Origin: Mycobacterium sp. OAS707
GTDB taxonomy: Bacteria > Actinomycetota > Actinomycetes > Mycobacteriales > Mycobacteriaceae
Direction of reading: 5' to 3'
Assembly (NCBI RefSeq): GCF_014873705.1
Contig: NZ_JADBDS010000003.1
Location: forward strand, 186,001-250,000
DNA: 64,000 nt
Both the position numbers and the translations under genes were made by a program. This document shows positions 35,765 to 45,427 of the stretch, piece by piece. Numbering within the stretch: position 1 is the stretch's first letter; every line of letters starts with the position of its first letter. Below the pieces are notes generated by a model. It was not told where the DNA came from and searched no databases. It saw only the letters and a program-made list of their open reading frames with translations.

Positions 35765-36630
35765 GACACGGTCACCTCGGACGGGACGTTCGTCTGACTG
35801 CGTCGCCTGAGGACGGACTCCAGCCGACCGAGAATGTCGTAATAGCGCGTCGGCGCAAGGCGACCGAGCGTATCGAAGAGGTACGCGTCCGGCCCGACCA
35901 GGATGCGCGCCTTGCCCTGTTCCACGCCGCGGTGGATGATCTCGGCGGCCTTGTCGGGTTGGGTCAGTGTGATCGCGGCGAACTCCTGCACCATCTGATC
36001 GTGGCTGCGGCCGCGACCCTCGGGATCCTTGCGAAACCTGGCATTGCGCACGATGTTGGTGTTGATGCCGCCGGGATGGACGTTGATGGCGGTCACCCCG
36101 GTGCCGCGCAACTCCTGCCGCAGTGAATCGGTGAACCCGCGCACCGCGAATTTGGCTGAGCAGTAAGCGCTTTGGTTGGGCATGCCCACCAAGCCAAAAA
36201 CGCTCGACGTGTTGACGATCGCCCCTTCGTTCTGCTCGACGAGGATCGGCAGAAACGCGCGCGTGCCGTTGACCACGCCGTGGAAGTTGATGTTCCACAG
36301 CCAGTCGTCGTCCTCCGGGACCGCATCAAGAACGCTGGAGGCGGTGGCGACGCCCGCGTTGTTGAACACCGCACCGATCGGCCTGGGCGCCCACGAGGCC
36401 ACCTCGCCGGCGAAGGCGCGCTGCGCTTCGGCGTCGGCCACGTCGAGCACCCGCAGCAGTGCGGGCCCGCTCAGCGAGGCTTCGGTCTCCTTGAGCCCCT
36501 TCTCGTCGATATCGGCGATCGCGACCGGGCAGCTGTGCGCCGACAGTCGTTGCGCCAGAGCACGACCGATGCCGGATGCCGCACCGGTGATGACGGCGGT
36601 GCGGCCGCTGATGGTCCGTTTGGTGCTCAT
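35761..36630 (-). CDS. Short-chain dehydrogenase/reductase (SDR)
   Basis: A protein of 289 aa from the ATG at 36630 overlapping the hydrolase stop. Classical SDR: TGAASGIG cofactor loop, NNAGV, the catalytic Ser in NTSSVFG and YCSAK for the Tyr/Lys pair. It probably oxidises an alcohol made by a P450 of this operon, or reduces a ketone. The start is fixed by the operon overlap and by the TGxxxGIG loop beginning near residue 15. Confidence 0.93.
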   Translation of the reverse strand: MSTKRTISGRTAVITGAASGIGRALAQRLSAHSCPVAIADIDEKGLKETEASLSGPALLRVLDVADAEAQRAFAGEVASWAPRPIGAVFNNAGVATASSVLDAVPEDDDWLWNINFHGVVNGTRAFLPILVEQNEGAIVNTSSVFGLVGMPNQSAYCSAKFAVRGFTDSLRQELRGTGVTAINVHPGGINTNIVRNARFRKDPEGRGRSHDQMVQEFAAITLTQPDKAAEIIHRGVEQGKARILVGPDAYLFDTLGRLAPTRYYDILGRLESVLRRRSQTNVPSEVTVS

Positions 36631-37532
36631 GCGTGCTCCTCGGAATGGGTGACGGTTGCCGAAGTGGCGTGTTCGGTGATCAGGTCGATGATTCGGCCCC
36701 ACGCCCCGATGGGCAGGTCATGGCCGAGGCCGACGAGGGTCTCGAGGCGGGCACCGCGGATCGCGCGCGCCGTCGCCGCTCCGCCGGTCGGATGCACCAT
36801 GCGATCGCGGTCGCCGTGGATGACCAAGGTGGGCACGTCGATGTTGCGAAGTTCGGCAGTGCGGTCGCCGGAGGCGAAGATGCCCGCGAGCTGGCGGGCG
36901 ATACCGGCGGGGCTCGGATCCCGGTCGTATGCGATGCCCGCATACTCGCGAACCGCATTCTCGTCGAACGGAAAGCCATGAGAACCGATGTGGGAGAACA
37001 TCATCGCAGCGCGGTCCATCGCCTCAGCGCGGGTGCGCGGAGGACGCGACGTCAGCATCCGGCGCCAGGTCGAGAGCGCCGGGCGGCCGACACGGCGCGC
37101 ACCGGTGTTCGACATGATCGATGTCAGCGTGCGGACCCGGCCCGGGTGGTGTGCGGCGACGGTTTGGGCGATCATGCCGCCCATCGAAATGCCGACCAGG
37201 TGCGCGTCTGAATAGCCGAGCGCGTCGAGCAGTCCGACGGTGTCGCGCGCCATGTCGCCGAGGTGGTACTCGTTGCGGCCGCGCAGGGTCGCCAAAGGAC
37301 TCGGCGGCCGATACGTCATATGGGTGGACCGGCCCGCATCGCGGTTGTCGAAGCGCGTGACGCGATAGCCGCGGCCGGCCAGTGCGGTGACGAAATCACT
37401 TGGCCACGAGTGCAACTGCTGCCCGAGGCCGGCGATCAACAGGATCGGCGGGTCAGCGGGGTCGCCGGTTTGGTCGTAGCACAGTTCGATGCCCCGGCCG
37501 ACGTCGACCAGCACCTCCTCACCGGCGGTCAT
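36627..37532 (-). CDS. Alpha/beta hydrolase
   Basis: A protein of 301 aa. The core LLIAGLGQQLHSW gives the oxyanion region, GISMGGMIAQ holds the nucleophile Ser in GxSxG, and the C-terminal HGDRDRMV and GLGHDLP provide Asp and His. It could hydrolyse an ester, for example one formed by a Baeyer-Villiger step in the divergent monooxygenase; this is inference from context. Both ends overlap neighbouring genes by 4 bp, so it is firmly in the operon. Confidence 0.92.
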   Translation of the reverse strand: MTAGEEVLVDVGRGIELCYDQTGDPADPPILLIAGLGQQLHSWPSDFVTALAGRGYRVTRFDNRDAGRSTHMTYRPPSPLATLRGRNEYHLGDMARDTVGLLDALGYSDAHLVGISMGGMIAQTVAAHHPGRVRTLTSIMSNTGARRVGRPALSTWRRMLTSRPPRTRAEAMDRAAMMFSHIGSHGFPFDENAVREYAGIAYDRDPSPAGIARQLAGIFASGDRTAELRNIDVPTLVIHGDRDRMVHPTGGAATARAIRGARLETLVGLGHDLPIGAWGRIIDLITEHATSATVTHSEEHA

Positions 37533-38884
37533 GCCGAGACCCGCTGCGTCTGGCCGGCCCGCGATGCCGACTTGATGGCGCGTCGATACACGACGGCGCG
37601 GCCGCCGCGCGCGGGTGCGGTGGCGACCCCGCGCGAGTGCAGACGCTCACCGGGCGCGTATGTCGTCCCGAACTCGAACTCTCGCAACAGTGTCCGCAAT
37701 GTCACATTCATCTCCATATTCGCGAAGGCCGCACCGATGCAGCGGCGCACTCCGCCGCCGTACGGAATCCATGCGTAGTTGTCGGGCGGGTTGTCCTTGA
37801 ATCGGTCGGGATTGAACGACTTGGCGTCGGGGAAGCTGCGCTCGGAGGCGTGCGCAAGCGAGATGCCGGCGAGCACCGCATGGCGCTCGGGAATGACCCA
37901 CTCACCCAACCGGATTCGGGTCTTCGTCATTCTGGCGGTGCCGTTGATCACCGGGCGGGTGCGCTGCACTTCCCAGATCGTGGCCTGCACCAGGTCGGAT
38001 TGCCCCGCGTCGACCTCGGCGGTCAAACGCGAGAGCAGCCGCGGGTGGCGGCGCAGCCGCTCGACCGTCCACGCCAGCGTTGTCGCCGTGGTCTCGTGGC
38101 CGGCGGCGAGCAGGGTCAGCAGTTCGTCGGCGATGTGGTCGTCGGAGATCGGCGAGCCGTCGTCGTAGCGCGCCTGCAGCATCAACGTCAGAACGTCGTT
38201 GCGCTCGTCGAACTTCGGGTCGTTGCGGATGTCCGCGATCAGTCGGCGGATGATCCCGTCATAGCGCTCGCGATTCGCCATCAGCTTGCCGCCCGGGCTG
38301 AACCGACCGAAGTCGCGCCGCAGGACCGGCGGCATAACGGCAAACCGGGAAGCGTGCAACACCATGTCGGGCAGCAACTCGCGCAGTTCGTCGAGCGCGG
38401 CGCCCTCGGCGCCGAACACGGTCCGCAGGATCGCGTTGAGCGTGATGCGCATCATCGACGGCATGGTCTCGAATTCCCGGCCCTCGGGCCACGACGCGGT
38501 CTCGCGGAGCACCTCCTCCTCGATGATCCCTTCGTAGGAGGCCATCCGCTTGCCGTGGAACGGCGGAACCAGAAGCTTGCGGCGCTCGCGATGCTCGGCC
38601 CCGTCGAGGCTGAAGGTCGAGCCGGGACCGAACATTTCGCCGAGCACCCCGGCCCGGGCGATGAGGTCGGTGTTGGTGGTGAAGAGATCCTTGATCAAGG
38701 CCGGGTCGCTGACCACTACGGTCTCACCGAAGATCGGTAGCCGCAGTGTGAAGGCCGACCCGTACCGCCTGGCCAACGCGGCCACCGACTTCTCGCGGGC
38801 GGCCACGAACCCGACCCCTTGGAGAAGCTTCGGTATCCGCGGCGCCGGTGGCAGCCGCACCGGGTCTGTGGTCGCCACAGCCAT
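37529..38884 (-). CDS. Cytochrome P450 (first gene of the operon, CYP138-like)
   Basis: A protein of 451 aa. It carries the I-helix AGHETTA, K-helix EVQRTRP and heme loop YGGGVRRCIGAAFANMEM with the axial Cys. The N-terminal half (RRKLLVPPFHGKRMASYEGIIEEE, read in parts) closely recalls CYP138 of M. tuberculosis. It is the promoter-proximal gene of a five-gene unit. The ATG at 38884 is 19 bp from the nearest GGTAC repeat, so the repeat regulator would block or drive it directly. Confidence 0.93.
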   Translation of the reverse strand: MAVATTDPVRLPPAPRIPKLLQGVGFVAAREKSVAALARRYGSAFTLRLPIFGETVVVSDPALIKDLFTTNTDLIARAGVLGEMFGPGSTFSLDGAEHRERRKLLVPPFHGKRMASYEGIIEEEVLRETASWPEGREFETMPSMMRITLNAILRTVFGAEGAALDELRELLPDMVLHASRFAVMPPVLRRDFGRFSPGGKLMANRERYDGIIRRLIADIRNDPKFDERNDVLTLMLQARYDDGSPISDDHIADELLTLLAAGHETTATTLAWTVERLRRHPRLLSRLTAEVDAGQSDLVQATIWEVQRTRPVINGTARMTKTRIRLGEWVIPERHAVLAGISLAHASERSFPDAKSFNPDRFKDNPPDNYAWIPYGGGVRRCIGAAFANMEMNVTLRTLLREFEFGTTYAPGERLHSRGVATAPARGGRAVVYRRAIKSASRAGQTQRVSA

Positions 38885-38902
38885 CCATTCACCTCCGTTG
38901 GC

Positions 38903-39017
38903 GGTACTCCCAGGTACCGGGTCACGGTACGCCTAGGTACCGATTCGCACAAGCCCCCTTTCCACACGCGTCTAATAGTGGTACCTTCTGGTACCGAGGC
39001 TGGTACAGGGTAGTACC
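38903..39017. promoter_or_regulatory. Divergent promoter with four GGTAC repeat pairs
   Basis: GGTAC-type hexamers start at 38903, 38913, 38926, 38936, 38980, 38990, 39002 and 39012 (the last is AGTACC). They form four pairs, each with exactly 10-bp periodicity. Two pairs lie near the P450 start and two near the monooxygenase start, leaving a 38-bp centre for the promoters. Probably the operator array of one regulator, perhaps the TetR at 40541. Confidence 0.7.
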
Positions 39018-39042
39018 GGAACCCAGGCGAGAGGCAGCGTCG

Positions 39043-40527
<1,485 letters not shown>

Positions 40528-40540
40528 TGCGGGTTGTCGA

Positions 40541-41161
40541 CTAGTCGGTCTGATCGCGCGGCGTCAGCAGCGCAATCGAGGCGTCCACCGCTTCCTCGGT
40601 GATGTCGCTCATCTGGCCACCTTCTTCGACGGTGATCGCGGCTAGTTCGCGGAGGCCGCCGAGCAGCATGATGATGCGTTGACGGGAAACGGGAGCGATG
40701 CCGGCGGCGCGGAATTCGTCGGTGCCGCCGAGTGCCTGCACCATTTCGATGAAGTTCTCGGTCGCGTCGCGCTGCAACCGGCGCGCAGCCTCGCCGAGCG
40801 ACGGCACGTCGCGAAACCAGCTGAGCATCAGCGGGGACCGGGATTCGCCCGTGGAGATCCAGGCCTCGATCGCCTGCCGCACCTGGGTTCGCCATGGCGC
40901 GTGGGGGTCGACGGCCGCTGCGATCTGCCGAACCTGCGCGTTGTTTGCATCGTGAAGCAATGCGACGAAGCAGGCTTCCTTGGTGTCGAAGTGCTCGTAG
41001 AACGTGCGCCGCGACGTGCGCGCGCGCCGCACGATGTCGGCGACGGTCGTGCGCGAGTAGCCGTCCTCGGCAACCGATGCTTCGAGCGCGTCGAGCAGGC
41101 GCTGGCGGAAGTTGCTCTTCTCCTCGCCTGCGCGTTGTCCCGCCGTCTTGGCTGCGGTCAC
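40541..41161 (-). CDS. TetR family transcriptional regulator
   Basis: A protein of 206 aa from a GTG. The HTH lies at about 18-65 (RQRLLDALEASVAEDGYSRTTVADIVRRARTSRRTFYEHFDTKEA). It is convergent with the monooxygenase gene, 13 bp apart. It is the nearest regulator to the GGTAC array and so the first candidate for its binding protein. The gene has only a 56-bp gap to the previous stop, with no clear operator of its own. Confidence 0.92.
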   Translation of the reverse strand: MTAAKTAGQRAGEEKSNFRQRLLDALEASVAEDGYSRTTVADIVRRARTSRRTFYEHFDTKEACFVALLHDANNAQVRQIAAAVDPHAPWRTQVRQAIEAWISTGESRSPLMLSWFRDVPSLGEAARRLQRDATENFIEMVQALGGTDEFRAAGIAPVSRQRIIMLLGGLRELAAITVEEGGQMSDITEEAVDASIALLTPRDQTD

Positions 41162-41217
41162 CGGCTCGCCCTCATCTCGCAGCCATCGTACGGCGGGCGC
41201 GCGTCAGCGCTGCGGGA

Positions 41218-41526
41218 TCAGCATTTCAGGCCGACGTGAACTGTCGTGGTGGTCTGCATGTTGGGCACCCCGGTCAGCGGGTTGCCTGTGGGTGCCTGCC
41301 GCGTCTGAACCGGCCGAACCGATGCGACCGTGCACTGGCTGATCGGTCCCGAGCCCACCTTGTTGAGGATGACCTGGCTGCCCTGAGCCTGCAGGCGCGC
41401 GATGGTCTCAACGGCTGACGACGGGCCGGCAGGCGCCGCGCCGGCGGTAGCAGAGCCAAACGTCAGCGATCCGGCCAAGCCGCCCAGCATGATTGCCGAC
41501 GCCGCAGCAATGCGTTTGGAATTCAT
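41218..41526 (-). CDS. Small secreted protein, GP(I/L)SQC family, copy 1
   Basis: A protein of 102 aa with a signal peptide (hydrophobic about 5-28, then an Ala-rich cleavage site AGAAPA). The mature part shows ETIARLQAQGSQVILNKVGSGPISQC and ends VHVGLKC, so two Cys may pair. GGAGAAACACAATG gives a good ribosome binding site for the ATG at 41526. It is clearly related to the protein at 44139 on the other side of the SulP gene. Function unknown; small exported proteins of this kind are common in mycobacteria. Confidence 0.82.
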   Translation of the reverse strand: MNSKRIAAASAIMLGGLAGSLTFGSATAGAAPAGPSSAVETIARLQAQGSQVILNKVGSGPISQCTVASVRPVQTRQAPTGNPLTGVPNMQTTTTVHVGLKC

Positions 41527-41597
41527 TGTGTTTCTCCAATCAAAGTTGTTGTGACACTTCGAGATTAAGAACGCCCGGCGCGGGTCGGCAATAAAGT

Positions 41598-41614
41598 CAT
41601 AGACCACGCATAGA
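41598..41614 (-). promoter_or_regulatory. TCTATG direct repeat, 11 bp apart
   Basis: On the minus strand, TCTATG occurs twice with an 11-bp period, about 72-88 bp upstream of the secreted-protein start. OmpR-type response regulators bind such tandem repeats. Single TCTATG/CTATG copies also lie at 41651, 44538 and 44611, the last two in front of trcR. Confidence 0.3.
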
Positions 41615-41770
41615 AACGCGACGTGATCGGGGACACGTCTTTATGTGTTGTCTATGAATTCCTTGTCGCTGTGCGTATTCCGCGAATAGCTTCGATGAAG
41701 GCAACGCCGCCACACAGCTCGCACCGCTCGACGCGGACGTAATGCGCTGGGCTCTAATTCTTCTGACGCT

Positions 41771-44077
41771 TTGCCAGCGAACGCACCGATAGCGCTGCGC
41801 GACCGAACAAAGGAGACTCCGATTCTGCAACTTCGCGAAGCTCAACCCCGCGCCGAAGAACCGGCGCCCACATGGCGGGACCGCGCCCGGCCGCTACTTC
41901 GGTATGACCTACCGGCGTCGCTGGTGGTGTTTCTGGTCGCGTTGCCGCTTTCCCTCGGCATTGCGGTGGCCTCTGACGCCCCCGTGCTGGCCGGACTGAT
42001 CGCTGCCGTCGTCGGCGGCATCGTCGCCGGGGCGCTGGGTGGCTCGCCGCTGCAAGTCAGCGGCCCTGCGGCCGGACTGACCGTCATCGTCGCCGGGCTG
42101 GTCGGCGAATTCGGCTGGGCGGTCACGTGCGCAATCACCGTGTGCGCAGGCATTCTTCAGGTCATCTTCGGGATGAGCGGGGTCGCTCGGTCCGCGCTGG
42201 CGATCTCCCCTGTCGTCGTGCACGCGATGCTCGCAGGCATCGGCATCACCATCGCGCTTCAGCAGGTACATGTGCTGCTCGGCGGCGAGTCACACAGCTC
42301 GGCGTGGAACAACGTCACCGACCTGCCATCGCAGTTGCTGACCGTCGAGCCCGCCGGTCTGTTCCTCGGCGTGCTCGTGATCGCCGTGATGGTGGCGTGG
42401 CGGTGGGTGCGGGGCCCGCTGTCGAAGGTGCCCGGTCCGCTCGTCGCGATCGTCACCGCGACGCTGGTCTCGGTTGTGCTACCGATCGACGTGGCCCGCA
42501 TCCAGATCGACGGCTCGCTCCTGGATGCGCTCCAACTCCCCGCACTGCCCGACGGCAAGTGGGGCGCGTTCGCCACCGGTGTGCTCACCGTCGCGCTGAT
42601 CGCGAGCGTCGAAAGCCTGCTCTCGGCGGTGTCGGTCGACAAGATGCACCGCGGGACGCGCACCGACTTCAACCGCGAACTGGTCGGCCAGGGCGCAGCG
42701 AACATCGCCTCGGGCGCTATCGGAGGCCTGCCCGTCACGGGCGTCATCGTGCGCAGCACGGCCAACGTCACCGCCGGTGCCCGCACCCGCGCCTCGACGA
42801 TCATGCACGGCGTCTGGGTATTGGTGTTCGCAGTGCCGTTCGCGGGCCTGGCCCGCCAGATCCCAAGCGCGGCACTGGCCGGGCTGCTCATCGTGATCGG
42901 CGTGCAACTGGTCAAGCGCGCACACATCGAAACCGCCCGCCGAACCGGCGACATCGCGGTCTACCTCGTGACGATCCTCAGCGTCGTCTTCCTCAATCTG
43001 CTGGAAGGCGTGCTGCTGGGGCTGGCGCTGGCGGTGATGCTGACGGTGTGGCGGGTCATTCGGGTCCGGCTGCGCGCCGAGCAGATCAGCGCCGACGAGT
43101 GGCGTGTCGTCGTCGAAGGCTCGTGCACGTTCCTCTCGCTGCCCCGGTTGACCGCCACCCTGGCGTCCGTTCCGCCCGCGACCAGGGTGACGCTCGAGCT
43201 GACCGTCGACTTTCTGGATCACGCCGCACACGAGGCGATCGCCCAGTGGCGCCAGCAGCATGAGGCATCCGGCGGATCGGTTCACATCCACGACGTCGGC
43301 GCCCTGGAAGTAGGCACCACGGTCGACGGTCCACCTGCCCGGGCGTTCGCACCGATCGACAAGCGTGTCGGTGTAATGCCATGGAACTCTTGGCAACACG
43401 GCGAAGCGGACGGTTCACGGCGCCACAATGGACAGAGCCGGTCGGTGCTCACCGGGCTGGCGGTCTACCACCGGCGAACTGCCCCGCTGCTCAGACCGCA
43501 CATGCGCGAACTGGCGCATGGCCAGCGCCCGGAAACATTGTTCATCACCTGCGCTGACTCCCGCGTGGTGCCCAACGTGATCACCAGCAGCGGGCCCGGC
43601 GACCTGTTCACCGTACGCAATGTCGGCAACCTGGTGCCTGCGGGCGACGGCGATGCGTCCACCCAGGCCGCGATCGCGTTTGCCGTCGGAAAACTGGCGG
43701 TCTCCTCGATTGTGGTCTGCGGGCACTCCGGTTGCGGCGCGATGAACGCACTGATCGCACCCGGCGCAGGGAGTCCCACCGACGCCTATCTGCGGCCGTG
43801 GCTGGCCAATGGCCAACCCACGCTGACGGCTTTCGCAGATGGCACGCATCCGGTGGCGCAGTCAGCCGCCGAAGCCGGCTTCGACACCGTCGACCAACTC
43901 AGCATGGTGAACGTCGCGGTGCAGGTCGAGACGCTGCTGCGGCATCCGCTGGTTGCCGAGGCACATCGACAGGGTCGCGTCGAAGTGCTCGGACTGTTCT
44001 ATGACATCGCCAGCGCGCGGGCGCTGCAGGTCAGCCCCACCTATGTGCTGCCGTTCGAGGTCCACGAGAGCGTGTAA
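41771..44077 (+). CDS. SulP anion transporter - beta-carbonic anhydrase fusion
   Basis: A protein of 768 aa from TTG. The SulP transporter part spans about 40-440 with ten or more helices (SLVVFLVALPLSLGIAVAS, GGLPVTGVIVRS), then a STAS-like region (to about 530) and a C-terminal beta-carbonic anhydrase with CADSR (C594, D596, R598), TVRNVGN and GHSGCGAM (H652, C655), all zinc/catalytic residues present. The same fusion is known in M. tuberculosis (Rv3273). It should couple bicarbonate transport to CO2 hydration. The start is uncertain: AAGGAG sits six bases before an in-frame ATT at 41822, and no ATG or GTG is available near. Confidence 0.93.
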   Translation: MPANAPIALRDRTKETPILQLREAQPRAEEPAPTWRDRARPLLRYDLPASLVVFLVALPLSLGIAVASDAPVLAGLIAAVVGGIVAGALGGSPLQVSGPAAGLTVIVAGLVGEFGWAVTCAITVCAGILQVIFGMSGVARSALAISPVVVHAMLAGIGITIALQQVHVLLGGESHSSAWNNVTDLPSQLLTVEPAGLFLGVLVIAVMVAWRWVRGPLSKVPGPLVAIVTATLVSVVLPIDVARIQIDGSLLDALQLPALPDGKWGAFATGVLTVALIASVESLLSAVSVDKMHRGTRTDFNRELVGQGAANIASGAIGGLPVTGVIVRSTANVTAGARTRASTIMHGVWVLVFAVPFAGLARQIPSAALAGLLIVIGVQLVKRAHIETARRTGDIAVYLVTILSVVFLNLLEGVLLGLALAVMLTVWRVIRVRLRAEQISADEWRVVVEGSCTFLSLPRLTATLASVPPATRVTLELTVDFLDHAAHEAIAQWRQQHEASGGSVHIHDVGALEVGTTVDGPPARAFAPIDKRVGVMPWNSWQHGEADGSRRHNGQSRSVLTGLAVYHRRTAPLLRPHMRELAHGQRPETLFITCADSRVVPNVITSSGPGDLFTVRNVGNLVPAGDGDASTQAAIAFAVGKLAVSSIVVCGHSGCGAMNALIAPGAGSPTDAYLRPWLANGQPTLTAFADGTHPVAQSAAEAGFDTVDQLSMVNVAVQVETLLRHPLVAEAHRQGRVEVLGLFYDIASARALQVSPTYVLPFEVHESV

Positions 44078-44090
44078 CGGTTAGCTGGTC

Positions 44091-44132
44091 GAGGTCGGCG
44101 CTGGCGCGAGGTTGCGCGCCAGCGTCGGCCTC
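44091..44132. terminator. Bidirectional hairpin terminator
   Basis: Two 18-bp arms (44091-44108 and 44115-44132, two mismatches) around a 6-base loop, exactly in the gap between the convergent SulP and secreted-protein stops. The very strong GC stem and position make it a terminator serving both genes. Confidence 0.75.
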
Positions 44133-44138
44133 GTTGAC

Positions 44139-44432
44139 CTACGCCGTGGCGTTACAGGAGACATCCACGTAGACGGCGGTGTGCCGCGTCGGGTCCAGTT
44201 GGCGGCCATGTGCGTCGATATTGGAGTCACGCAACCCGTGCACGCCGGTCGTAATGCATTGCGATAGAGGCCCGTTCGGTGCCGAGTTGAGATGCACGGT
44301 GTAGCCCTGCTCCTGCAGCCAGTCAATGGTCTCGGTGGCCGGCCAGCCGCCGGTGGGCGAGGCAGCCGCGACGGGGGCGAGTCCAATCGCAGCAGAAGCC
44401 GCCACACCGACAGCTATCGCGAAGATCTTCAT
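44139..44432 (-). CDS. Small secreted protein, GP(I/L)SQC family, copy 2
   Basis: A protein of 97 aa with a signal peptide (about 3-24, ending AAASP). The mature part ETIDWLQEQGYTVHLNSAPNGPLSQC...VYVDVSC mirrors the protein at 41218: same ETI, LQxQG, V-LN, GPxSQC and a last Cys two or three residues from the end. AAGGAG stands before the ATG at 44432. The two copies bracket the SulP-carbonic anhydrase gene. Function unknown. Confidence 0.82.
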   Translation of the reverse strand: MKIFAIAVGVAASAAIGLAPVAAASPTGGWPATETIDWLQEQGYTVHLNSAPNGPLSQCITTGVHGLRDSNIDAHGRQLDPTRHTAVYVDVSCNATA

Positions 44433-44656
44433 TGTTCTCCTTTGTCCGTATTGCATTGCCAGACAACACATGTCGTCTACATCCGATCCTGACCGCGCGT
44501 GCCGGGCTTGTCGCCGAACTCATCGCGAACTCATATGTCTATGGAAAGGGCTGTGCAGCAAGGTGATTACCGCCACATACCGCCACATCAGGACGGCACC
44601 TTAGAAAAGGCTATGAATTCCGTGACAACGGTCTGTGCAGTCCGCACGATGGGTGT

Positions 44657-45427
44657 ATGACACCGCCGTCCGCGCCTGCGCCCAACCGTCCACGTCAGGC
44701 CATCCTGGGTCAGTTGCCCCGCATTGAGCGCCTGGATGGCTCACCGATCCGCGTTCTGCTGGTGGACGACGAGCCTGCGTTGACGAACTTGGTCAAGATG
44801 GCACTGCACTACGAGGGCTGGACCGTGGACGTGGCGCACGGAGGTCGCGAGGCGGTCGCCAAATTCGACGAGCTGGGCCCCGACGTTCTCGTACTCGACA
44901 TCATGCTGCCCGACGTCGACGGCCTGCAGATCCTGCGGCGGGTTCGCGAAGCCGAAACCTATACGCCGACCTTGTTTCTCACCGCGCGCGATTCGGTGTC
45001 CGACCGTGTCATCGGACTCACCGCCGGCGCCGACGACTACATGACCAAGCCGTTCAGCCTGGAGGAACTAGTGGCCAGGCTGCGCGGTCTACTCCGGCGG
45101 ACCAGCTACCAGGAGGCCGTCCACGGCGAGCAGCTCAAGGTCGGCGACCTGGTGCTGTCCGAAGCCAGCCGTGAGGTCACCCGGGCGGGCGAGCCCATCT
45201 CGTTGACAGCGACCGAGTTCGAGCTGCTGCGCTACCTGATGCGCAACCCACGGCGTGCGCTGAGCCGGGCCGAGATCCTGGAGCGGGTCTGGAATTACGG
45301 GTTCGACGGGCGATCGAGCATCGTCGACCTCTACATCTCGTATCTGCGCAAGAAGATCGACGCGCGGCACGAGCCGATGCTGCACACGGTCCGCGGCGTC
45401 GGCTACATGTTGCGCCCGCCTCGATGA
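44657..45427 (+). CDS. trcR: Response regulator TrcR (OmpR family)
   Basis: A protein of 256 aa. The receiver domain at about 31-145 has the acidic pair DDE and the phospho-acceptor D81 in VLVLDIMLPD, with Lys in MTKPF. The winged HTH at about 160-254 ends in VRGVGYMLRPP. The phrase RPRQAILGQLPRI at the N-terminus and the overall match recall TrcR of M. tuberculosis. It overlaps trcS by ATGA. TrcR is known to control its own promoter there; the 224-bp upstream gap is AT-richer than the surroundings and holds TCTATG-like motifs. Confidence 0.93.
   Translation: MTPPSAPAPNRPRQAILGQLPRIERLDGSPIRVLLVDDEPALTNLVKMALHYEGWTVDVAHGGREAVAKFDELGPDVLVLDIMLPDVDGLQILRRVREAETYTPTLFLTARDSVSDRVIGLTAGADDYMTKPFSLEELVARLRGLLRRTSYQEAVHGEQLKVGDLVLSEASREVTRAGEPISLTATEFELLRYLMRNPRRALSRAEILERVWNYGFDGRSSIVDLYISYLRKKIDARHEPMLHTVRGVGYMLRPPR

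Noticed and set aside
42127..43263. A long Arg/His-rich frame inside the SulP gene on the same strand
   Set aside because: Out-of-frame shadow of the transporter with no recognisable domain.
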